Source: Tetrahymena thermophila SB210 (lineage: Eukaryota; Ciliophora; Oligohymenophorea; Hymenostomatida; Tetrahymenidae). Taken from it: a DNA stretch of 64,000 nt. Under the pieces are notes generated by a model. The model made no database searches. It worked only from the letters and a program-made list of their open reading frames with translations, and was not told the DNA's origin. Positions 40,877 to 52,728 of this stretch are shown one piece after another (within the stretch, counting starts at the first letter, position 1; each line of letters begins with the position of its first letter). A program made the position numbers and the translations under genes. The stretch spans positions 127,567-191,566 of the forward strand of contig NW_002476315.1 of NCBI RefSeq assembly GCF_000189635.1, given 5' to 3'.

Positions 40877-41670
40877 GCAGGAACAGCTATATTATCAGAC
40901 TTTTAATAGGATTTACATTGTTTACATTTTTAATTAAAATAGGGAAAAAAAAAGCAAGCCTCTTATTATAAAAGAAAAAATTCTTTAACTAGTTCATTTT
41001 TTTAAAATAAGCTTAGTACTATAATTTTTAAAATCAAGATTTCATATTTATGCAAACTCAAGTAATATTAATAAAATGCAACAAGATTTAGAATTTTAAG
41101 GATGATTTCAAAAATTAAGTAATTATTTGCTGATTGAAATCGTTTGAATAAAATAAGTAAATTTAAGTAAATTTTTTTATAATTTTCGAAAACCAAATTT
41201 ATTTTTGATCAATTTTATAAAGATTAATTTTAATCGATTCTAAGTTAAGATTGAATAATTCAAAAAATTTGTAATCTTTCAACGAAATTATACATTTAAA
41301 AGTTAAACTAATTATTGATTGTCATTTATTTTACAAAAATCATAAATTTGAAGAAATATTTGCTTTTTTAAAATTCATTTTCTAAAGAAATGTAACATAA
41401 TTAGTTTTTGAATGATTTAAAAGACTAAAATAAAAAAAGTTTATTAATTACCATTTGGCAAACTTTGTTAATAGATAAATATATTTTTAAGCATAATAAT
41501 TTTAAAAAAACAGCATATTAATTTAATTTAAACGCAATAATAATAATTAGTTCGAAAACATAAAATCTAAATTGCCTGCTTTAAGAGTGATATTAAGTAC
41601 TTAAATAAATTAAAAATACATTAATTTCTTTTACAATTTATAAAAATAATTTATTAGGAAACTAGTTGTT

Positions 41671-42968
41671 TTTATTTATTTATTAAATTGTACTTTATTT
41701 ATGATCTAAGAAGCCATCAATTAGTTAGATCATTAAAAATTTAATAAAAAAAATTGTGAATTTCACTAATTTATCTTAGAAAATAAGATAATTGGTCTAA
41801 TCTAATTATTTTATCTTCTCAATATTTGCACACTATTAAAAAAGTGCTACATTTCAAATAAATAAAAAAATTCTGCTTAGATATTATTTGAAAAAATATA
41901 TATTTGAGTAACTAAATAAATATAAATCTGATTACTTTATTATTCTTTTATTAATTTTTCATCTTCTTTCTGTAAATAATCATTGATTAACTTAATTTTT
42001 AATGAATTAAATTTATATTTAGTAACATAAATATATATTTTTTCAAATAAAAACAACATAGTATACTAAGTTTATAATTTAAAGCAAGTACCTTATATTC
42101 ATCTCCTATAAAAGCTAGGATCTTTACTATATTTAAACTAATTCTTTACTTTGTGAGAAAAAAAATGTTAACAACTAAAATTTTTTAGATTAAACATAAA
42201 AATAATATTAATCAAAGATAACTAATTGAAATATATTTGATAAGAAGAAATATGTTTAGCACATAGTATCTCAGAATTTATGTATTTTATGAAATTCATT
42301 TGAAGATTTTATTTTAATTTTGCTTGTGAATAATTAAAAAAGAAATAAATTTACTGATTATAAAAATAATTAAAAACCTTTAATTAATTAAAATTAATTT
42401 AAAATTAAAAAAACTAAAATAAATCTTAATATAAATTTTCTAAATAGTTTAACATTTAATTTTCACTCATCTATCTTTTTGATATAAGAACAACTGAAGC
42501 ATATCGAATCAAAAATATATTAGAGCATGATATGCAGATTACATATTTTAATTATTATTATTGTTTTTATATTTTTTAAACTTCCCTACAAATAAAATAA
42601 ATAGTTTATAGTTGGTAGTAGCATAAGAGATCTTGCTAATAATAAATATAATAAAAAAATAATACATTTTAAATAAAATTATTGAATTTTCAACACTTTA
42701 GCATATGATAACTAACTAACTAACTCATTCATTTTCATTCTTACAAACATTTTTATTAATAAGATAATAAATAATGCTGGTGATTTCATATAAATTGATT
42801 ACAAATTTGAAGTATATAAAAAAGAAACACACTAGATGTATTATTATTACTATAGTATTTGTTATAATTCTATTATTATTACTCATAGTCTAACTAAATA
42901 ATTTTCAATTTAAAGCTATTGAATTAGCAAATAAATAAGCAAATGCAGGAAAAACATAATTTTATTTT
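41671..42968. other. Intergenic A+T-rich DNA
   Basis: No gene supported. Contains short (TTA)n and (AACT)n tracts around 42700-42900. Confidence 0.55.
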
Positions 42969-43739
42969 TCATTTAAGAATTTCTATTATGCAATCTAAAG
43001 AACCTACTTTTTTAATTTGGAATTCGTCATATATGCTATTTTTAAATTTCTATGAGTTTTCTTTATCAATAAATTGCTTGCATAACTTTTTAACATCTTC
43101 CTTGTAGCTGTTTTCATTGAAAGAATCGCCAGTTGTGTTTCTAGAATAGAAGAATTTCTCAATTTCTACACAAATCTTAGTTGTTTCATTCATTTTAGAT
43201 TCTTCAAATCCTTTTTAGAAATATTTAAGAATACCTTACAATCCTTGATTTCTTCTATCATTTTTATAAGCAGGCAAATTATTGTTTTAAGCAGTAGTAT
43301 CTGGTTTAGCTTGTTCAGTGCTTTATGTTTTCTATTAAACAGGAACATTAGCTTTTACAGCTTTTTATTATTATGGTTAAGCATTTGATACAGAAGAGTT
43401 TTCTGCGTTAGTGCTAGCAGCAGTAGGAGCTGATGCAGCAGCATTTTGATCTTAAGAAATAGATTTAAGCTTTGGGAAGAAAGCTCTGAACTTTATAAGT
43501 AAATTTCTTGCTAATTTTCCAACCAAGATTCTAGGTTCATCTTAATTTGGGTACTTAAATTATGAAATTCTGACTAATGTTTTTGTAATTCTAGTTTTTC
43601 TAATCCATTCCTTATTTATAGATTCGCATTCCTTGATTGATTTCAAAATGCTTAAAATCCTCTTTGGTTCTATTCTCTTAAATTTTTTGAGTTCAGCCCT
43701 AACTTCTAATAAATCTCTTTCAGAATCTATAACGCTCAT
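42969..43739 (-). CDS. TFIIS N-terminal (LW) domain protein
   Basis: A single exon of 257 codons (256 residues), ATG at 43739, TGA at 42969-42971. Residues about 20-95 form the four-helix TFIIS N-terminal fold: RILSILKSIKECESINKEW, then RKTRITKTLVRISQFK, then ILVGKLARNLLIKFRAFF. A Gln/Ala/Ser/Pro-rich linker follows. The C-terminal 90 residues, with YKNDRRNQGLQ and SYKEDVKKLCKQFIDKE, loosely resemble the TFIIS central domain. The zinc ribbon with its catalytic Asp-Glu, needed for transcript cleavage by RNA polymerase II, is missing. It is therefore more likely a transcription-associated adaptor (TFIIS, elongin A, MED26 and IWS1 share this domain) than an elongation factor proper. Confidence 0.75.
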
Positions 43740-44270
43740 TTCTTTCCTTTTAATATTTACTTACTTATTTATTTATTTTTCTATTAATCGCTTATTTTTA
43801 TAATCACAGCTATTTAATTAATAAAATAATAATTAATTTTATTTAGACAAAAAGATTTATTTTTTAATCTTCAAAATCATCAAAGCGACAGACATAACTT
43901 TCTTTGCAAGTAAATAGCTAGCTAAATCCACTTAAAAAAGCTTAACATAGCTATATATAATTCAATAAAAATACACACATAATTCAATCCAATAAATAAT
44001 CGAAATTAATTTGAATTTCCCTCACTCTTTGAAGAACTTGAATTATTTATTTATTATTTGCTTGTTTAAATTTTGATAAACTCGCTTGATAAAAACTTGA
44101 TAAAATTTTTAAAAATTAAAAAATCTAATACAAAATTTTAATAAAATTTGACATAAATTTATTTATTTTTTTGAGAAAAGTTGCAGTTATTTACTTACTA
44201 TAAAATAATTTAATTTTTATTATATAAAACTTCTATTGGAAAAATATAAATTAAATTTTGTTGGATGAAA
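43740..44270. other. Intergenic A+T-rich DNA
   Basis: Short spacer between the TFIIS-N gene and the 3' end of the WD40 gene, both on the minus strand. Nothing else seen. Confidence 0.55.
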
Positions 44271-47200
44271 TCACTCCATTATTTCTCTCTTTTTAACATT
44301 CCACACTTTTACTGTTTTATCCCTAAATTAATTAAGAAATTAATAAATAAATATTTTTACTTTTTCAAATTTTCAAACAAATTTTAAATACCAAGATGCA
44401 GTCGCCACATTTTCACTTTCATCTATTGCTAATCCCCAAATACCATATGAATGTGAAAGTAAACTTCTAATACAATCTCCTTGTTCCCAATCCCAAAGCC
44501 TAAGCATACAATCTTCAGAACCAGAAGCAATAATCGTATCAGAAAGTTTAACCAAGCACCATACTGGTCCTGTATGTCCATGTAATTATTGAATAGTTTT
44601 ATTTGTCTCCATATTCCAAATACGAATTGTGTAGTCTGAAGAGCCTGTGGCCATCTTTTTACCAGGTTCAATTTCTAAAATTGACCAAATCGGCAATTGA
44701 TGTCCTCTTAAAATAGTTTCCACTTGAGAAGTCTATAGACTCCAAATTCTAAGTGTGTTATCTCTACCTGTATTTATAATAAAAAATGATATTCATATTC
44801 ATTTTAAATTCTTATTTTACTTCCCGATGCTATCTTTTAATTTGATATGGCTTTAATGACTCTGACAAAATCATCATGACCTTAAAGTGTTTGCAAACAA
44901 TTACCAGAGTTTATATCCCAAACTTTAACAGTTTTGTCTTCAGAACCACTAATCAATTTATCAGGTTCATCAGGAGGCTAACTCAATGATCTCACACCTC
45001 CTTCATGACCTGTGATAGTTTTAACAAGAGAATAATCGTTGCAATTCCAAATCTTAATCGTCTTATCGCTTGATGCACTAGCAAATTTATTATTACCAAT
45101 ATAAAGAACGGCTCTTACTTATTCAGTATGGTCTGTTTTAGTTGCTATAGCAGGACCACCTTTAATAGCATCCCAAATCTTAATAGATCTATTTGAAAAT
45201 AAAATTAATTAAATTATTTTGTTAAATTGATTATATTTTTTACTTGTCTTCACTACCACTGACGAATCTATTACCAGGAAGAGAAGCTACAGTCCAAACA
45301 GCTTTTTCATGTTAGAAAGTGTGAATAACTTCAAGCTTTTTACTTGCCCAAATAATAACCATGTTATCCTATATTATTATTTTAAAGTTAAACAATTTCA
45401 TAATATAAAATTTGTTTTTCTATTTACTTCTGCACAACTTGCTAAGTTACCATCTTGTAAAACTCTTAATTGTCTAATAGGGAATTTATGTCCTTCTAAC
45501 TTCCTAATCATGTCACCTGTTTTTGGATTCCAAATTCTGATAGTATTATCAGCCCTTTTTTAAAATACATTTTTTTTTACTTGACAAAAAATATTAATTT
45601 AATTTACGATCCTGTTGCTATAGTATTATCCGTGAGCACAACCAGAGAGTAGATGAAAGAGTTATGAGCTTTGAATTTTTAGACCATAACACTCTTTTCA
45701 GGATCCCAAATTTAGACCATACCATCTCTCGAACCCGTCACCACATAACCATTTTTCATTACATCAATTGCATAAACATAATCATTATTAGAGTCAAAAG
45801 AGTTCAAGATTTCACCAGTTTTGAGATCCCAAATCTTAACTGATCTTAAAATTTAATAAATAATTTAGATATTTTTAAATTTCTTAAGTTAAAAATTAAT
45901 TAATACTTGTCATCTGAGCAAGAAATAATCTTGTTATCCTTTGTTAAATGCAATCTTCTAATGTAATCATCGTGACCATAATAAGATCTTAACAACTAGC
46001 CAGTCTTTACATTCCAAAGCTTTATAACTTAATCTTAACCTATTTTTTAGTAGTAAAAACAATTATAATTTACTTCTTATTTTTTAAAGACTCTTTTGAT
46101 AATTTATTTCTATGTAAAAATATAATTTTGAATAAATTAATTAGTCTTGTTTTGAACTTTTTATATTTTTTTAAGATTAATTTTAAGTCCAGTAAATTTT
46201 TTAATAAAAAAATATTGAAAGTAAAAAAGATCTTTATGTATTTATTTACCAGCTGAAAGAAGATTGCCGTCAGGGAGTGGTTGCAGTGCAAGGATGGTTT
46301 TTACGTGACCTGTGAGAGCTTTTTCAAGTTCATTCTTTGCAGCACTGTAAAATTTGATAACGTTATCTTTAGCAACTACAATATTACCATCAGGCATAGT
46401 AGCAATAGCATTCAAGTTTTTATCGAATAAATCTGTTGTTTAAGTGCACTAGTGAGTTTCTGTATCCCAAAATCTAAGTGTCTCTTTAAGTTAAATAAAA
46501 CAACAATAAATTAAAAGCTGCAAAATAGATTATTATAGCTTATAATTTTAATATTTTTATATGAGAATGTGAATTACTGTCTTTTGAACAAGAAACAAGA
46601 GTTCCGTCATTTAAGACAGTCATATCCATAACATGGTCTGTGTGACCAACATACATCTTCAACATTTCAGCTGATCTTGAATGCCATGACAAATCTATCA
46701 TCTTGATATCATGATGCTCTAGTAGTTATCTTATTTATTTATTAATTTATTTATTTGATTAAATAGATTTTTAAAGTTTATCTTCAAAAATATTTAGAAC
46801 TGAAGCAAGTGCTTGTTGAATTTTATAATTAAATGATTGATATAAAATTTCTACTTTAGCTTCTCTTTTATGTATTCTAGAATTTCATCTTTTATCTTCT
46901 TGAATTTTGCGGTGTCAAACACTGGAAGCTTTTTAACCTTGTCTTTTATTTCTAAGCTTTGGATTGAATTGAGACTTGTGTTTTTCAATAAATCTTCACA
47001 AAGATCAGAAACGTTATCATACATATTGCCAGGACATTTTTCAATTTTTTGCTTTGTTGTTGGATCCTTTCTGTTAAGGATTTAATTTGTTTCTTCGACT
47101 GCATTATCAATGGCATCGTACATTTATTTATTATGAATTTTAAATTTGTCTTGTGCATTTTCATAAACTATTTTTGTCAGTTTCATTAGATCTACAAAGC

Positions 47201-47516
47201 TATTTTAAACTACACTTTCGAAAGCTTTCCTGTCATCTAACAATTTATTTTAATTTGCCTCTGTTGCAGCATATAACAAATTTTCCTTCATAATTTTATC
47301 TCTTTGATCTTCAAGATTTATGTAATTTTACAAATATTATCTAATATTCTACAAATTCTTCGCATGATGTGAATGGGAAGAAACCATGCAAGTAGCACAA
47401 GCTAATCTATCCTTGCAAGTACCAATATTACAAACATACATAATTGGTTGGGTTTCATGACCTTATTTCTTGCACTTTATGCTGAGCATAAAATTTTCTA
47501 CTGTTGGTGATGTCAT
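44271..47516 (-). CDS. B-box zinc finger / coiled-coil / 14 WD40-repeat protein
   Basis: ATG at 47516; about nine to ten exons with A+T-rich GT-AG introns; TGA at 44271-44273. The N-terminus has a B-box-like Cys/His pattern ([28 protein letters not shown]) followed by about 150 residues of predicted coiled coil. Fourteen WD repeats follow, each with the GH...(V/I)...D...W(D/N) pattern; examples are [47 protein letters not shown] and the last DKTVKVWN close to the C-terminus. Fourteen repeats fit two seven-bladed propellers. Most introns fall near the same place in a repeat (after the D of the terminal blade), as expected from repeat duplication. Such proteins are scaffolds, in some cases ubiquitin-ligase-like through the B-box, but no RING is seen. 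Specific role unknown. Confidence 0.85.
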
Positions 47517-48700
47517 CTCTTTCTACTAGCAATAAATATATATATTCCTTTACTTAATCCTCTAACTTTATATTGGGTTTTATTATAATTAATTGACTGC
47601 TCTTTTAATTAATATTCAATAAAATTGATTATTATATTTATAATTATTAAATATTCTCCTCTACTAAGGTATTGTTTATATCTAACTAATTATCTAATTC
47701 TTTTGCCAAAAAGTATATGTAATCATTCATTCTCTCTAAAATTCACTGATATTAATTATTTAATCATCATAAAATATCTCTCATCTTATAGCCTAAAAAT
47801 TTACAGCTCATCATATCTCATATATCTCATGGCTAAATAATTACTGAATATCCAAGATATTCAGTTCAGTCCATTCATAGTATTCAAAAATCCCATTATA
47901 AATTTTTCCTATGATTTACTAAAGTTATATTCACATATATACATATATATATACATATTTTCAATTACTGTTTTTTGTTTGCTAGTTTTATGGCTCTTAA
48001 CCTCCTTTGAGCTTTACTGACCTTAATTTTTTAGAGCATCATTAAATAATGTTAAGAATTGATAAATTTACTTGTTTATTATAATGATTAACAAATTTCT
48101 GGCTTTAAAAATAAAGATAATTTTTAGAATATTTTTTAATTTAAAATCATATTCTATTTTACAAATTTAATTTTTTTAAAAGATACAACTAAATAATTTA
48201 ATTATTTATTTATTTTTAATTTTAAATATTTATGGTTATATTTTTATTATATAATTCAATTTGTTTTTTTATTAAATTCTTTAAAATAACAAATTAAATT
48301 TTATATTTAATATGCAAAAAACTTAAATTTTTTTTTGTAAGCATAATTTTGTTGCCATTTTTTTTAATTATTACCATAATAAATTTTAAATTATAATAAA
48401 AAGAAGCAATTAAATAAATAAAATTATTTGTTAGTAACTATTAAATATTGTAATACAAATATATAGACAGACAGACAGACAGTTTAAATAAAGTTAGGAA
48501 AATCATTATTACCTAAATAGGCAATTTTTTTTATATTATACTATTTGAAAATGATTATTTAAATGGTTAATTTGATTTATTTATTTATTGGTTATTTAGT
48601 AAGTTTAATTAAGATATTTTGGCCATAATTATGATTTTTAAATACAGGGAAGTTAAATAATTTAGTTATTCGAGTTTTTATTTATTAAAATATAATTGGT
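47517..48700. other. Intergenic A+T-rich DNA with microsatellite
   Basis: Upstream region of the WD40 gene and 3' flank of the multi-pass membrane gene. A standard-code frame at 47625-47840 is not supported by composition. Holds the (AGAC)n tract at 48465. Confidence 0.5.
48465..48482. repeat. (AGAC)n microsatellite
   Basis: Four and a half uninterrupted units of agac. Confidence 0.9.
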
Positions 48701-51700
48701 TCAAATATTGTTGATATTATTATTATTGTTTGTTGCATTGTTGCTATTTATCATATCTACAAGTTGGTTTATTGTAGGTCTAGGTATAATATTACTTTTA
48801 CGCTTTCCCTTGAGGGTTACGCTTTTATCTTAGGCTTATACTGAGGAAGAACCGTTGTTATTGTTATTTGAGCTTCTTTTTCTTCTTTGTTGGGTTTTAT
48901 TTGAGTATTTATTAATGACATCTGTAACTTTTCTTGTAGGAATACTTGTCAATTTCGTGGGACTTCCATTAAAACTGAGTGCTTCTAGCTTATCTGGAGA
49001 TTTTAGAGGTGTTATATTTTCCTTTGAACCTCTAGTTAAATCTACGGCTGTTCTTGTTTTATTTATTTAGGCTTTAATTGTTGTTTAAACTTAGATTTTG
49101 ACAAATTTGCTTGAAGCAAAGCTATCTCCAACACCATCCTCTTACATTTTTTTTTCGCTTTACATCATTCTTTAAGCAATAATATTGTTTCTATGTCTTT
49201 AACTAAGATTTTACAAGCTTCCATTAGCACTTTCTTTTATAAAATTGAGACAGTCTTATGAACCTTTGGGCACTGTATCATTTTTTTAGTTTTCAGTTAC
49301 TTCTTAGACTTAATTAATTAAAGAATTCTATGAAAATACTAATTGCTGAATTTAATGAGGTAAGTTGTTAGATTCATTGATAAAATTTTATTTTTCGGAT
49401 TGTTGTCTCTTTAATTGAGCTATTTCCGAATCTTAATTGATGCAATTGGATATGTTTTCGATATCACTGTTGTTGCTTGGTCTTTAATGAGTATTAAAAT
49501 AAGATTTGTTCCTGTTATTGTTGTAGTGTTCATGATTCAATTTCTTCATGGATCTTGCTTCCTATATTTTGCAAATCGAATCCATAAATCTTATTGAAGA
49601 TTATTATGATAAGGAATTGTTGCTTTAGATTAGATGATTAGGATTATTAAAACTGTTTTAATTACTTTTGTTATTTGCATCGTACTCGTTACTTTAAAAT
49701 TTACTTAAGTGATTTACAGTTTAGTAAACTTATTTTGGGTTAGGTTCATCGTTAAAGCTTTTGATTGCATCACTTTCGGAGCTTTCTTTTCTTCTTTAAT
49801 TTATTATTTATTGTATTTTGTTTTATTTATTGTAAGAAAGCTATCTTTAAATATGATCAAATTGCTAATTGTTATGGTCTTCATTTTATTAATTTTAAAG
49901 TACACATTATTAATTAGGGTAAATATTATTTTAGTTACATTCTTCATCTTATTTTGCTTGAATTTAACTTTGGTATTTTACATTTTAAAGTTGAATTTCA
50001 TTATCAGAACAAGGAGAATCAGACTGATTTTCATCAGATAGATTTTGTTTAGGGTAGATAAATATGAGCAATACTACATCATAAATGAGCTCAAAAGCTA
50101 AGAAAATTGCATATAAGAATCCTACATAATGAATATAAACTTTAACAAAGCTAGCATTTTCAATTAAATAAGTATGTAACGACTAATCGCTTTTTATAAA
50201 TAAAATGTATGCTATTGATGTAATTTCGCATAAACGAATAAGCCCAGGCACAAATTTCAAGATAAAAAGTTATCTGTTAGTCATGCCTTCAAATATTCTG
50301 GCTATATTCCATCTACTTACTTTAATTACTATTCCTTGAAGACAAGAAACAATAATGAGCATAACTTTTTCAAAATATGTTTTCGAGACTTCAAAACAGC
50401 AATTTATGATACCAATGATAATAACTAAAACAATCACAGCTGCGACAAATAAGACTTCCTAATTAATTAATTTAAAAGTATTAATTTTTTTTTTTTTTGA
50501 AATAGATTTATATGTAAATTTTGCAGCGCTGGTTATTTAATTAGCTAGTAAAATAATTCGAATGTACGTTTGCTGCTTTTCTATAATCTGAATTTATTAA
50601 AAAATTTGTTTTCTTCTATGTCAGTAAATTTAAATGAATGCATAAAACGATGAATGGCTGAAAAATGGGGAAGTATTTTATTTTATTAAATGATTATTTA
50701 AATTTTTTGATAAAAATCAAAGATTTTGTTTGAATGATTGTATCAGTAAATAAAATAATGAAGTAATAGTTTTTTGATAAAATCTGAATGATCGGAATAA
50801 ATCAGAATTTATTTAGTTAAAGGTATTATTTAAAAAACCAAAACCAATTTTATTAAATTTTTTACATGTCTTTGATTATTATAGCACTTACATATCAATA
50901 ATTGCAAATCTTCCCATTTAATAATATTAACTTAATTATTTTTAATTCGGTAATATCAAAATCTTATTATCAAAAATTCTAAATAATGAACTAATTTTTT
51001 ATTTCATTCATTCATGTTTGTTTTTCTTTCTAACTTTTTTGATGGACACAATTCATTCATTCATTCCTTCAAAATCAAAACGAATTATTTTTAATTTTAT
51101 AAAATTAGCTATTAAAATGCGTTAGCTCTGTAATATTTTTTATGTATGTATGTATTTATTTATTTATTTACCAGTTCATATACGAGCAGGATAGAGTAGT
51201 TGCCAAAAAAGTTAACTTGGTGAGCTATGCCGAATAGAAGGGCTCGTATTGAGAGATCTAGAAAATGATGATAGAATGACAGAGAAAAAAATATGTTATC
51301 TCTCAAAAATTTGAGGAATGTGCAAATAGTGAAGGGGATTTAGCGAAAGAGTAATGATTGCTAATCAATTTTTTAAAGTTCATATTTGACTTGTGATGCT
51401 TCCTCGTCTTCATCATCATCATCTTCGTCATCGTCGTCTTTGAAACAGACACAGCAGAGGTCAAAAAAGTTAAAAAGAAACTAAATTGTATCATCGAATA
51501 AATCGGTACTGAAGAAAGTCATGTGAAAGGCTAAGTCAAATACCTAAAAAAAGATGTAAACAAAGAAAAATCCTGAAGTCAAATCTATGGATGAGATCCA
51601 AGTAGTTGATTCGAAATCTGTAGTTTCTCTTTGGTCAGTTTGAAAGAGAGCTAAAGAAGTTATAATTACACTAGAGAAACTTTAAAAAAGAAGAGCAAGG

Positions 51701-52728
51701 CGTTTTTTACGTAAATTGTTTTCATTAAATATTTTGATAAAATCTGAAGACTGTACATAAAAGGCTTAATAAGCCTAAGCATAAACAAAATCCAAATTAA
51801 AAAAACTTAAAATGACAAAGATTACTCCCACGATTTTACGAGGAAAAAGAACCAAAAAATAGTCGTATTTTTTAATTTAATAAACTATGTAAACGAGTCC
51901 CACAACTATTGAAATCAAATTAAAAGAGAGCAAAGTCCAGGCAAGTGACTGGTTAATCTATAAAACTATAGCAAAGTTAACCCATTAAAGTATTATCTGT
52001 ATTAAAAATATTATGGCAGCACATAATCTGATAATTTGCCAAAGAGTGCAGCATTATTTACTTTGCATGTTGTTGTTTGTCTAATTGCTAATAAGATAAT
52101 TTTGGTTATATTCTGCTGAAATGCTATTTGAAATTGATGGCTTTTTATCACTGTTATTATTGTTGTTGTGATTATTATTATTATTGCAGATAACGGTTTG
52201 TGAATTCTAAATTAACGCATTCGTGTATTAATTTTTAGAACTCTGATCATGCACTCCGTTCAGATTTTGATATTCAATTTACGAAGGGTTATTTATATTA
52301 TTATGAGCTTACAAAATTTCCATTGTTTTTAAAGAAGATATTTTTTGGTGTTAATTGGCTGTGTTATCTTCGTCGTTAGTTGGCTAGGACTGCTACTTGA
52401 TTTGTGACTTTTAGCGCCATTGAGAATTAGTATCTGGGATGGACATTCTATTAATTTTAGCTAGTGTGTATTGCTCCTCTAAGACAGCCATGTGTATGCT
52501 GTTTTGATTGGTTTAATTCCCTTGGTAACTCTCTTACAAGATTGCAGCATCATAAATAGGAGTCCTGGGACAAGATGTATTTTATAGATGTTTTTAATTG
52601 ATAACTGGACTGTCATTTTGAAGGTGAATGTTTTCTGTATGGCTTTAGATGTTGTTTGCTGGTGATTTTGCATCTTCCTCTGGAATTTATTAAATAATTT
52701 GTTAGTCATTTGAAGAAGATCTATTCAT
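48701..52728 (-). CDS. Multi-pass membrane protein with Asn/Gln-rich N- and C-terminal regions
   Basis: Three exons, all phase 0 (52728-51172, 50657-50568, 50458-48701), give 1,134 residues; the exact divisibility of every exon by three supports the model. Residues 1-200 are Asn/Gln/Ser-rich and soluble. About ten to eleven hydrophobic segments follow, including SLAWTLLSFNLISIVVGLVY, FVYIFFQVFDLAFHMTFF, EVLFVAAVIVLVIIIGI and YDVVLLIFIYP. An acidic run DDDDEDDDDEDEE, near residue 415, lies between two membrane groups. The last 335 residues are an Asn/Gln/Ser-rich, basic-ended tail. SLAW in the second helix and a last helix ending in Y-P followed by a long tail faintly recall XK-related scramblases, but the helix order does not fit well. 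Family unassigned. Confidence 0.75.

Larger units (their letters stand above)
40471..40886. mobile_element. Insertion-like segment with direct repeats and a palindrome
   Basis: Copies C and E share flanking sequence up to ttctgaagta, after which E carries about 416 bp where C has about 115 bp, and similarity resumes near atattatcag. The segment starts cagtgctacctataaatt directly after a TA, like ends of Tc1/mariner-type elements. It holds a cluster of agtctaaaa repeats at 40562-40592, a 38-nt direct repeat and the palindrome. No transposase frame is present and no matching inverted terminus was found, so a non-autonomous or decayed element is the most that can be claimed. Confidence 0.4.
34610..41670. 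repeat. Tandem duplication units carrying family copies C, D and E
   Basis: Three units of about 2.0-2.5 kb (roughly 34610-36760, 37370-39190, 39230-41670) each contain one four-helix gene plus related 5' and 3' flanks. Shared flank landmarks include the motif ccctctaaatta-like stretch 3' of each gene and, for the first and third units, the segment around tttctaaagaaatgtaacat (36440 and 41385). Boundaries are approximate because everything is A+T-rich. Confidence 0.7.

Noticed and set aside
49415..50041. Hydrophobic plus-strand frames of 60 and 110 codons
   Set aside because: Antisense to the Asn/Gln-rich tail of the 48.7-52.7 kb gene; antisense of AAT/CAA/TAA codons reads as Ile, Leu and Val and mimics membrane helices.
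50458..50643. A separate gene starting at ATG 50643 with a 113-nt intron
   Set aside because: It also keeps frame, but the three-exon phase-0 model uses the nearer acceptor, joins two hydrophobic stretches into one helix and explains the upstream 519-codon exon.
52479..52709. Minus-strand frame of 76 codons starting MTNKL
   Set aside because: Out of frame with the 519-codon first exon of the multi-pass membrane gene, which covers the same bases.
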